Positions 39,422 to 49,452 of a DNA stretch of 64,000 nt are shown here, piece after piece. A program made the position numbers and the translations under genes. Below the pieces are notes generated by a model, which had not been told where the DNA came from, did no database searches, and worked only from the letters and a program-made list of their open reading frames with translations. Position 1 is the first letter of the stretch. Every line of letters starts with the position of its first letter. Origin of the DNA: Asterias amurensis. Lineage: Eukaryota; Echinodermata; Asteroidea; Forcipulatida; Asteriidae. Where the stretch lies: positions 22,534,450 through 22,598,449 of the forward strand of contig NC_092648.1 in the NCBI RefSeq assembly GCF_032118995.1. The letters run 5' to 3'.

Positions 39422-42400
39422 ATGTCGGCAGCCGACCCTGTACCACTCCCGATGGTAGAGCCCCTGACAGACATGCTGGGTATTGATGAAAAGGTCCTAC
39501 TCGACAAGATAGCCTACTGGCTGATGGTCTTGGGCATCATCTCCAGTTTCTGTCTTCAGTTTGTCGGTGCGCCCTACGGTCGTTACGTCAATGCAAGTTT
39601 TGGATTTAGTGTACCCGGTCGTTTGTCTTGGTTTATTCAAGAAGTACCTGCATTTCTTATACCCACGTATCTGTTGGTTACTAGTGGTGGACGACAGGGT
39701 TTTATTAACAGCCTGCTTATCAGTCTCATGATCATACACTACTTTCAAAGGTAACTTTTCTTTTTCAAAGTATGTGTAATTTGTTACATTTTAATCTATA
39801 CTTCATTTTTGAATGTTTTTACTGTTTCAAGTTTACCTGCTCAAAAAGCTGTTGAAGCTTTAAAGTATTTAAATTTTCAATGTCTATCTGAAGAGATACA
39901 GAAAATGATGGTCTTCAAATCAATAGCATCATTTATTGTGATGCAGGCCTGAATGCTTTGTTTTTGGAACGACAAGGGCACCAAGGCATTTTCTCCTTGG
40001 TAAAGGGCACCCTATGAATATATATCGTAAATTTCTACTGTCAGAGCATTTCAAGGGCACCAAGGCAATGACCAGGGGGCATGGAGGAAATTCGCTTTTG
40101 ATGCCTCCGTGAAGTATCATGTCTGGTGTTGTCCTTTTCAAAGTTATTATAACATTCTGATCTGACAGGGTGATATATTTCAGCAAAGTTTCTCTCTCCA
40201 ATGTAAGAAACTTAATTCCACTTTTTCTTTTCTTCGTTATTCACCAGAACGTTCATTTTTACGTTCCTGATTCGTGGAGGGAAACCTTCAGCCTTCCTTG
40301 CCTTCTTCTTAGCGTTCGTGTTCTGTGTGACAAACGGCTACCTGCAGGGTCGCTACCTCACTCAGTACGCTGTCTACCCACAGAGCTGGCTGTGGGATCC
40401 TCGATTTATCGCTGGTATGTTGCTGTAAATTTACGAACAAACTGCAGGGATGAGAACTTTCAGACTTATATCTGAACTCTGACCTTTGTTATGTCTGCCT
40501 AGTGGACAACGTAACGTTATTTTCTTATATATAAAAAAATCATGCTCTCTTTTTGCAAAGTTTGTTTGTTGTTATTCCATTTCCTTGTTTGGGATTTTTA
40601 TGCTTTACTTTATCTTTTTTTTTTCATGTGAATTTTTTGTATCTGCACTGTTTTAGTTTTCACTTTGAAAACTTTTCACTTTGAGAATGATCTGTATACG
40701 TTTATGTTATATAGGATTTAGGGCATAACATGGTGTATATTTGGTTTGCGGTAACACCATACACATGGGCAGTCTATTCTGTGAATAATACTATAACTAT
40801 AAGTTATATATAAATTATAGGCATTTATTGGGAGCTTTCAAACATTGTATCAAAGTGCCTTCCACTATAACTTCCCCTGTTTACTGAAATTAACCATTTC
40901 AACTTCTGTATGTAGAGTATAGGCCTAGTATACAAATATTGACTGCTTCGAGTGCTATGGTTAAAACTATACTCCCGAGGTGATCCCCGGAGCGTTCTAT
41001 TTTCCCGGAGCGTTCTATTTTCCCAGAGGCAGAATACTTGTAAGGGGTGTTATAATAGAGAATGTAGCACCGGCAACCACATTGGCACACAGGTTGCTAA
41101 TCATTCACATCAACAATATCTACCCTCGCTGGTAGGCATTTACCTCTGGGTTATGAGAAGCAATAATATTGTAGTTAAGTGTCTTGCCCAAGAACGCAAG
41201 TGTCACAACCAAAATTTGAACCCAACCTCCTATTGCTCAGCCATCAGAGTCCAATGCTCAAGTCCACTCGGCTATGAAATGCTGTAGCAAATCAAAACAA
41301 GTCCTGTCATTTTTTAAACCAATGATTACTGAGATACTTGTTTTTGTTCTCTCATGTAGGTACTGCGATGTTTTTTACTGGTATGGCAATAAACATTCAC
41401 TCAGACTCTATCCTCAGGAATCTAAGGAAACCGGGAGAAGTGGGTTACAAAATACCCAGAGGTAAGTCAATGCATTTAGATATAGACTCCTCATCCCAAT
41501 CAGGATCTAGTAGATGTTAGATTTGCATGTGGGAGAAAGAATATTAATTTCAGTTTTACCATAAACAACGGTATGTGTAGTACTGTATAGTCGGTACTTT
41601 TCTTTTAGCTATCGGGCAATTTTGGTGGCCCAGTTGGTAAAACACTGCTCTAGAATTCCAATGACCATAGGTTTGAATCCCACCCAAGTAACATGCCTTC
41701 AATTTTTTTTCACAGAGCCTTGGAAAAGTACTGAGTAAACAGTGCTATCATTGGTGTAAGGGTAATAGCCTAAAAAAGTATTGGTGCCAAAACATACGTA
41801 CACAGCATTGGCTTAGGTCTATAAGTTTGCTTGTTTGTATGGATTTTATAAAATGGATTTTTATGACATATTTTGAATCTCTGGTAAATGGAGTTACTAG
41901 TTCAGTCTGAGTGGTCTCCAAAGTAAACTGTACATTTTGACATCTTTTCCTCACTTAACCAGGTGGAATGTTTGAATACGTTTCGGGTGCAAACTTCTTT
42001 GGAGAATTTGTAGAGTGGCTTGGGTTTGCCTTAGCTTGCTGGTCAGTGCAGGCTCTGGCTTTTGTCGTCTTCACTATCTGTAATATCGGACCAAGAGCGA
42101 TTCAACATCATAGGTAAGCGCTTGTTTTCAAACTCATGATGAGTATTGGCAGCCCGCTTCCCCCACCCCCTTCATTAGCTCAAAGAAGAAAATAGGTTGA
42201 AAAGCCAATGCACAATCCACTAGGTTACTGATATAAAATGCAAAGTCATCAAATGTTGCTTATAAAAGGAACCATTAATTTCCCCCCCCCCCCCTTGTGA
42301 AGCCAATGAAATTGAACTTGATCACTGTACTAGCCAAGAACTCAATGGAGAGAAGACAAGCAAGTTTCAGTTTTAGATGAGGGTGGAAATTCCAGAGAAT

Positions 42401-43075
42401 ATTCCAGAAAAAACATGCGCAATCAGGTCTTGTAGGAACAGAAAATCCAATCCACAAAAAGTGCCCCGGTGTGCTTCGAACCAGTGTCCAGGAATGCACT
42501 ACCGCTTCACATACGTAGCGAACAGAAACTCATCTCTTTTAAACGTAATATAAAAACCTATCTTTTTAATACCGCTTTTTAGCTTTTTAATGTCTTCTTC
42601 TATGGTCACCTTGCCAGTTAGTTTAGAATTTTACCATAGATAGGGTTAGAGGCGTCTGTCTCCTGAAAAGGTCAAAACATTACCGATGCCAGCAGAGATA
42701 GGCCTATGTAATAAGTAATTAATTAGTTCTCTGTTGGCGGGACAGAGGTATCCCCATACTTTTGTTTGGGCACTGGCCTGGTGACCAGTCTTTTTTCTTT
42801 GTCTTTTTCTTCCACTCTGTGCTTTTTAACAAGTGTTCTGCACCTTTGATCATTTTGTATGTAAGGGGCGCAATATAAATTTTAAATATTATTATTATTT
42901 TTGTTGAAGGGAAGGAAAAATACCACTACGCCAACCCTACCACAGATGCATCGAGTATTGTTGTTGTTTTGTTTATTATTTACTTACATTTTTTCCCCTC
43001 ACTTTCAGGTATTACCAGGAGAAATTTGACGACTACCCAAAGTCAAGGAAAGCTTTTATCCCATTCTTTGTTTGA
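39422..43075 (+). CDS. SRD5A1: Steroid 5-alpha-reductase (3-oxo-5-alpha-steroid 4-dehydrogenase), complete
   Basis: NADPH-dependent reductase of the endoplasmic reticulum membrane that saturates the 4,5 double bond of 3-oxo-steroids. Five coding exons: 39,422-39,750; 40,248-40,414; 41,360-41,461; 41,963-42,113; 43,009-43,075. All have GT-AG introns and consistent phases, giving 271 aa (human SRD5A1 is 259). The start at 39,422 opens MSAADPVPLPMVEP; 'tttctcattcag' just upstream may be the acceptor of a 5' UTR intron. Family signatures: NASFGFSVPGRLSWFIQE near residue 60, INIHSDSILRNLRKPG in exon 3, GYKIPRGGMFEYVSGANFFG across exons 3-4, and the C-terminal FDDYPKSRKAFIPFF. Several hydrophobic segments fit a multi-pass protein. 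Introns 1 and 4 and the 3' UTR hold repeats. The 3' UTR may extend to AATAAA at 44,848. Sequence is closest to the SRD5A1/2 branch rather than SRD5A3 or TECR; 1 versus 2 is less certain. Confidence 0.95.
39942..40125 (-). repeat. Dispersed repeat F, copy 2, in SRD5A1 intron 1
   Basis: Inverse of the copy at 43,503-43,683: 'acaagggcaccaaggcattt', 'tccttggtaaagggcaccct', 'gatgcctccgtgaagtatca'. Two copies of one family thus lie in opposite orientation inside the same transcription unit. Confidence 0.7.
41090..41287 (-). repeat. tRNA-derived SINE in SRD5A1 intron 2
   Basis: Read on the minus strand, 'catagccgagtggacttgag' resembles a Leu/Ser-type A box and 'gggttcaaattttgg' a B box about 45 bases later. 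'cttgggcaagacacttaact' follows, a body motif shared with the SINE at 49.1 kb. It cannot fold as a working tRNA. Confidence 0.65.
41618..41765 (+). repeat. tRNA-derived SINE, second family, in SRD5A1 intron 3
   Basis: 'ggtggcccagttggtaaaac' (A box) and 'ggtttgaatcccaccc' (B box) are followed by 'ggaaaagtactgagtaaaca' and 'gtgctatcattggtgtaagg'. The copy at 63,826-63,998 matches over the whole length in the opposite orientation. Confidence 0.7.
42290..42505. repeat. Dispersed SINE-like repeat G, copy 2, in SRD5A1 intron 4
   Basis: Matches the repeat at 36,690-36,850 ('gagagaagacaagcaa', 'cagaaaatccaatccacaaa') and continues into 'gtgcttcgaaccagtgtcca', a tRNA-like B box. A C run lies at its left edge. 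Confidence 0.5.
42508..42900 (+). repeat. 3' fragment of a non-LTR retrotransposon (LINE)
   Basis: An open stretch encodes RSEQKLISFKRNIKTYLFNT and stops at 42,583. Such a basic 'LKTYLF' C-terminus is typical of reverse-transcriptase proteins of CR1/L2-like LINEs. The following 3' UTR ends 'aaggggcgcaatataaattt' plus (ATT)n. Only the last few dozen codons and the UTR remain, a 5'-truncated insertion in SRD5A1 intron 4. Confidence 0.55.
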
Positions 43076-43502
43076 AGTGACAGCTGCTCTGGCTCAGGAC
43101 TGTGAGGCAATGTGTAATCAAAATCAAATTTGGTTTGTATTTCAGGATTGGAGAATCATCTTTTCTTTCTTTTTTAACTGAACTAGTTTTAATATTTTCT
43201 CTGGAATAATTTGTACTGTAGAATCAGTAAAATTAATGGACATTATTTGCTTTATTTTGTTGAAAACGTTAATGTGTGTGAAAGTTTTCAGATCAGTTTT
43301 AATTTAAGTCGAATTTTAGAATTTTGATTCTTCTAGAAGATGAGGACTATTTGTATATGTAATTGAAATTTCTGTAAAAGATGGAAAATTATTTTGTATT
43401 AATTTAATGCTTTGAAAATAGTGTCGGGGCAATGTTATGAGAATTGCCAAAGAAAAATGTAAGATTAGGTTTTTATGCCAGCTATTTGTTCTAACCATCC
43501 CC

Positions 43503-43683
43503 AGGCCTGATACTTCACGGAGGCAACGTAGGCGATTGCCTCCGTGTCCTCTGGTCATTGCCTTTGTGCCCTTAGAATGCTCCAGTACAAATTTGCAATT
43601 TCATCATAGGGTGCCCTTTACCAAGACGAAAATGCCTTGGTGCCCTTGCCCTTTCAAAAAACGAAGCATACAGCCCTGCATCC
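43503..43683 (+). repeat. Dispersed repeat F, copy 3, in the SRD5A1 3' region
   Basis: The best-kept copy: 'gcctgatacttcacggaggc', 'cattgcctttgtgcccttag', 'gtgccctttaccaagacgaa', 'cgaagcatacagccctgcat'. It lies about 430 bases after the stop codon, probably within the 3' UTR. Confidence 0.7.
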
Positions 43684-44847
43684 CTCAGTACGTTCATTAA
43701 CTAACTGCATGTTTGGAATTTGAGGCATTGCATAGTGAGGTATCATATACATGTATATATTGATTTGTGGTAACACCATGTGTATATATTTTTGCCAGGT
43801 AGAGTCTGTTCTTTAGAGAACTGCCTTGCTATATATTCTACTACCATGGAGTAACTGCATGTATTTGACCCCCAACTGTTGCATATATAACAGTTATATT
43901 TTCAGCATTTGGGGGCATTTTGTGGATGAAAGCAGTGATTATGATCAGTTACTTAAAGTTTTTCATTTTCAGCAATTTCCTAAATTTTAGAAAAGAGCCT
44001 AAAACATGCTCCAGTCGGGAATCAAGTGCCAATCTGTCACCTTATTTTAACTTGTTTTTATAAATTCTGAGAATCTTTTTTCCCCCTTTTTTCAGCTATG
44101 TCTTGGTGTTATACTGACCATCTACATAAAGTGTGTGAACACATAGCTAAAACTGCAATAACATCTTCTCCCGATGGGATGGAGAAATTGCTGGATTTTT
44201 TTTTTTAATTGTACAAAACATTGCAAAATTTATTAATAGCTCCTCCCAAAAAACTCTTTACGAACTAAAAAGTTAGAAAGTTCACTTTAAAAATTTTTAC
44301 AGTAATAAACAAAGTAACAATTGCGCCATGCAGGAAAAACAGCAAGATGTCTTTTAAAATGTTGGTTTTTCTTTTAATTCATGAACCAATTCTCTGTAGC
44401 GGACACATAAGAAACTTTTGCAACACAAGTAAAGTGACCAATGTGAGAGACTTTCACCTTATAGTATACAATTATACTTGTTATGATTATTCACAACTGT
44501 GAGTATTCATTTTATTTACCCTTTTTGCCAAAATAAACATAAACAGTGGATATATTTTACCATCGTTATTCCTCGATTTGAAATGTAAGTTATAGACCAA
44601 TGAATGTTTGCATTTTTTAATTGGTAACTTTAATGGGCAAATCAAGAAAACTAAAGCAACTTTTTGTTATTGTATCAAACTTGCTTTTATTTACATGTTT
44701 CAATATTGAAGGAATATTTTCAAGGGGTATTGTTAATAAGTTGGTCAGCTGGAAATAAATTTGTATTAAATAGAACCTAAATTGTAAATAACTTTGTAGG
44801 AAATTGAGTGCAATTAATTATGATAATGTTGGATAATAACTCTGATT

Positions 44848-44903
44848 AATAAAAAGTTTATGACAAATTCATTACACTCGTTTAAAAGAGAATCTTTTTT
44901 ATT
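44848..44903. terminator. Facing poly(A) signals of SRD5A1 and DCAF4
   Basis: AATAAA on the plus strand at 44,848-44,853 and on the minus strand at 44,903-44,898 (TTTATT on plus) face each other 45 bases apart, between the convergent stop codons at 43,075 and 45,542. Other plus-strand AATAAA sites at about 44,533 and 44,753 could be used instead. Signals seen; usage inferred. Confidence 0.45.
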
Positions 44904-45159
44904 GTACATTTCATAAGGTTTTTTCCAAAGCGAACCCTCGCTGATAAATCGGTCTTTACGGACTCCTTACATTGATATCACACGCAGCTCCTCTCTGCTT
45001 TCGGTCTGCCATTTTGGGAGTCAAACTGCATGTAAAGATACACTGTAGGGTGGGCCTCAAACCGTGCATGTGTCATCTTAAGGTACACATTCCACAGTAG
45101 CACATGAGAATCCGTCTCCCAGTATGGCTCCAGCAAGTCTTATCATGGGTGATGATGTC

Positions 45160-45409
45160 AGGGCCCAATTTCATGGCTCTGCTTACCGTAAGCAAGCAAA
45201 GAATCTGTGCTTATGGAAGCAGGGAATTCCATGCTTCTGTCAAGTGTATTTCACGGGCCAGCAGAGAATTTCTGCTTGTATGCCTGCTTAGTCCACGTTA
45301 CTATGCATTCTTCTCTTACACAACTAGTGCAGATTGTAAGCGAAGAATGGTGATCTTAAGCACAGAATTTGTTGGTAAGCAAGCAGAGCCATGAAATTGG
45401 GACTTGGTG
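45160..45409. mobile_element. Inverted-repeat element family D, full copy
   Basis: The ends 'gggcccaatttcatggctct' and 'agagccatgaaattggg' are inverse, with 'gcttaccgtaagc' near the left end and 'ggtaagcaagc' near the right. About 250 bp, between the DCAF4 stop and its poly(A) signal, so probably in the DCAF4 3' UTR. Fragments at 1-95, 16,770-16,868 and 32,005-32,117. Confidence 0.7.
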
Positions 45410-45541
45410 AATTGGGTCAATAGACTTGTATCATGCCTCTGCCATCTTTTACAGAGTTCACATGTTAGGTCATAATATTGCACATTTGTAACACTGAAAA
45501 GGGTACAGAATTTGACTTTCAGCCTCAAGTTGCTGTGTGCA

Positions 45542-48500
45542 TCATAAAGGGTACCAGTATAAGTTTCTTTGTACCCCAAGCAGTAGTCCAGGTTGAGTCC
45601 CATGTTTCCATTCCTGTGAGAATATAGCACTAGGGCTTAGGTGACTTGGTGGCTGTGGGCAAGGGATGGTCCTCAGGAGAGTGGCATCATGGAGGCTCCA
45701 TAGTCTGGTGTAACTGTCTTGGCCAACTAGGACAAGGAAAGTGGAGAATAAAACCCATTATGGATTAGTCTTTTCACTGTCCATCTAGCACTAATGACAC
45801 TTAATGCCTACAATGACTTGCTTTCAAAATTAGATTTCGGAGTTTTAATACTTGAAGTCCTTCGATGAAAATGTTACCTGGGGCCATATCACACAGGGAA
45901 ATTTACACGCAACCAGTTTCAGGCAGTCTCCAAGAAGGAAAATAGTTCATGTTTCAATTTGTGTACATTATTTTCCAAGCTTTTCACACAAACTTGATAA
46001 TTTGGGAATTGTGTACTTGTGTTTGATCCCTTTAAGTTTCTCACACATTGAGAGTACTTTGCATAAGCCTACCTCCGTATAAAGTTTTCTCAGTTGAATC
46101 GACAGAGATAGGTAAATGAGCGTGCTGGTTATTATGACCCTTGAACTCCTGTACACATAGACACTGACGAAGGTCCCATAGTTTGACCTGAAATCAAAAA
46201 GGGAACAAAGCACAAGAAATTTAAATAAAGAGGATTGTTAATCTTAAGTGTGTCAATAATACTGTCGAGAATACAGGGATAACTATAAACAAACATTTCC
46301 AAATAGGGACCAAAAATGCACACAAGTATTTAGGCCTGATACGTCACAAGGGCAATTGCCTCCATACTTCTTGTCAATGGCTGTGGTCCCCCTGGAAATG
46401 TTTCAGTACCCGGTACAATTTTATACAAAGGAAAACCTGCCTTTCCTTTCCGAGATAAAGGATCAGCAGCCAATTTCACTATCCAAAGGCCAACTCAAGT
46501 TTTTGACATTTAAAATTGTCATACCTGCCCACTCATGTCGCTAGCTACCATGTAGTTCTCATCTTTGAGAAGACGGACGGAACACACAGCCACTTTATGC
46601 CTCATTCTCAATGTAATATCTGACCTCGTCTGGGTCAAAGATCGAAGGTCACAGCCCAATATCTCACCACGACGAGTACCATTGTACAGAACTGGTTTCT
46701 GTATTACAAATATTAAGAAAGAAAAGGGTTAGAACAATTTGTTTGAGAGACACTGCTCACAGCAAAATCCAAATAAAAATTGTACATAAATATTAAATTC
46801 TGATTCAAGGACAGAAAAATGGAAAGAATACATTGTCAGCTCAGTAAATGCAATTTCATACTCGTAATAATCAAAAGGTCGTGAAAAATGCATATAAGTT
46901 TTAAAAATTAATCAAGATACAGAAGTAAATGTTTTTCTTAGAAATTGAGTGTCTCTTTTTGCCAACAATTACTATTGAGACCACTCTTGATCAATAAACT
47001 CCATTTACCGAGAGCTCCAAAGTATGTAAAAAGCAAATTTCTGAAATCTATGCAAACTACACCTTATAGTCCAAATAGTTTTTGGCCCGCCTAGTTCGCC
47101 GTCTAATATCTGGTTCTAAAACTGAGATTAGATAAAACTTACTCTTGTAGAGAACACCTGGGCTAAGACATCGCTGTGATTGGTGAATACCTTCCACTTG
47201 TATGCAGTAACAGTGTCTACTACAATGGCTTTATTGCTTGAACCTACATGTACAGAAAAGACCATAAAGTCTTTTAACGCTGGGTTTGATGGACATTTCC
47301 AAATACATTTTAACTTATAATAAAAAGACGTCTTTCGAAAACAAAATAACTGCCCACAAACAAAGATGTTGACAAAACAGAGAATGCCGACACATGGGTA
47401 AGTACGTAGCCTGTAGGTAGAGCACTGGTATGTAACCCAAAGGTCGCAGTTTCAAATCTCGCTCCAGTCAATTATTCTTTGTTCATCCCAAAATTTTAAA
47501 TTGTTTTATCCCCCCCCCCAAAAAAAAACCCCATGAACACCTGATATTATTAAACACTTTCTTTTCAAACCTGTTTATCCGACAAGATTTCAGGCTCGTA
47601 ATTTAAAGTATGAGAGGGCAAGGCCAGTTTCATTTTGCAAAAGGCCGAGACAAGGGGCAACAGAGGCTATCATGGCCTTCTTAGCCTCTGCGTAAACGTT
47701 GCGCAAGTGGACTTACGCAGTTGCGTAAAGTTTCGTGAAATCGGCCCCAGGTCTGATATTCTGCTCACCTATACTAAGATATGATGGAGCTACTGGGTTG
47801 TTGCTCCATGTGCACGTCCAGGCAGACTCATGATTGCTCTCATAGCTATACGTGATGTGGTTATGACCATCTAGAGAGGAAATAATTGCGTATTTACATG
47901 TCATCTTCAAGATGTTAAGGGGGATAGTTAGGGTGAGCTCAATGAGGTAAAAACTCAGATAATATGGTGACAACAATTTTAAAACATATACCCGGTACAT
48001 GCAACATCAAAGCGGTTAAAATTTGGGTTGAATCCGTTCTGTTAGTCAGGAGTCAGTTTGAGAAATCATGCAAAATGTTCATTACTTAATCTTAATTTGG
48101 GTTGTAACAACCAATCAGTTGTGTTTTCTAACCTTCTTCTCTTGGGCACCTCAGTAGCTGTACCGAACTCATTGGACCACCGGATACAGAATATCTGAGA
48201 TAACACTCAGTCAAGGAATTCAATTTGTTTTCTTTGTAGGTATAAAGTAGGAGTTTAAACTTTGCATGGTTGGAGTATAATTAGGTGAGGTTTGCAGTAG
48301 CAACATGTGTAAACCTCTTTTGAGTGGTGTTGGTTCTGAAAAGAACAGGTGGTGGACAACTAATGTTTCTATCAGTATGCTCTGATCATCTTCAGGAGAA
48401 GACGATCAGAGCATATTTATTAAAACATTAAGTTGTCAAATAGGAAGACGATCAGATTATACTGATCGCAACATTGAGTTGTCAACCACCGGTTCTTAGT

Positions 48501-49294
48501 AGAATCGACACTACTCAAAAGAGATGTGCTACTATACCATAAACCACACCTAGTTAAAAGTTAATATACAGGATTGGCAGAACTGCAAATAGTGGCAGAC
48601 ATTGTTAATCATGTTTAGACTGATCAACCATATTTATTAAAATCCGGCTCTAATCCATTGTGTGAGCCAGGAGAAAATAGTAAAAAACAACCCAAATCAG
48701 CCGATTGCATATTTTAAAATTTTCAGATACATTTTTCTCGAACATGACTTCATTTTTAAAAAAACAATGTCACAGAAAAATGGTTCAAGTATGGGCTTCG
48801 TAATCAGTAAAGCTTGCTTTCAGACTAAAACTAAACAATGGAGATATTTATTCTGACCAAAACCTACAAGGTTTTTAAGGAATTGAGTTTGAATGTATAA
48901 CTGAAAGGATACATGATTTGTAGGTCGTCTGGATTGTCAGTGCAGGAAACCCAAGAAGCACTTGTAACCTGCAAGAAATAGATCAAACAAAAGAAACAAA
49001 CTCACTTGAAGCCTCTTGGAGGAAAACCTGTGAGACTGTACATGTGATGAAAACTCATTCAATCTCCCACTCATCAAGGAACTATTTTCCAGTGAGAATT
49101 ATGGGGTGTCGTGGTCGAGTGGATAAGAGCACCAAATTCAAGCTCAGGTGTTTCTGTTTAGGAGAGTGTGGTTTTGAGTTCCGGTCGTGACGTTTGTCTC
49201 GCTTGAGCAAGATATTTAACTTTAATTGCTTCTCTCCACCATGGGGTAAATGGGTACCTGTGAGGGCAGATGGTTCTTGTGATTGATTTAGCTC

Positions 49295-49325
<31 letters not shown>

Positions 49326-49411
49326 TAACATTTATTTTCAAACTCACATGGAGGCGTCATCCTCAAGCCGAGGCTTGTGGTTGAGACGCCTTTGGGTGTA
49401 AAGCGCTATAA

Positions 49412-49452
<41 letters not shown>

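Noticed and set aside
39497-39748. Minus-strand frame opposite SRD5A1 exon 1
   Set aside because: Shadow of the coding strand; no motif.
48865-48912. Very short U12-like intron ending at 'ccttgtag' after GTATCCTTT
   Set aside because: The branch-like TTCCTTAAA is present, but the intron would be about 49 bases and the next frame stops at once. The acceptor at 48,195 fits frame and phase.
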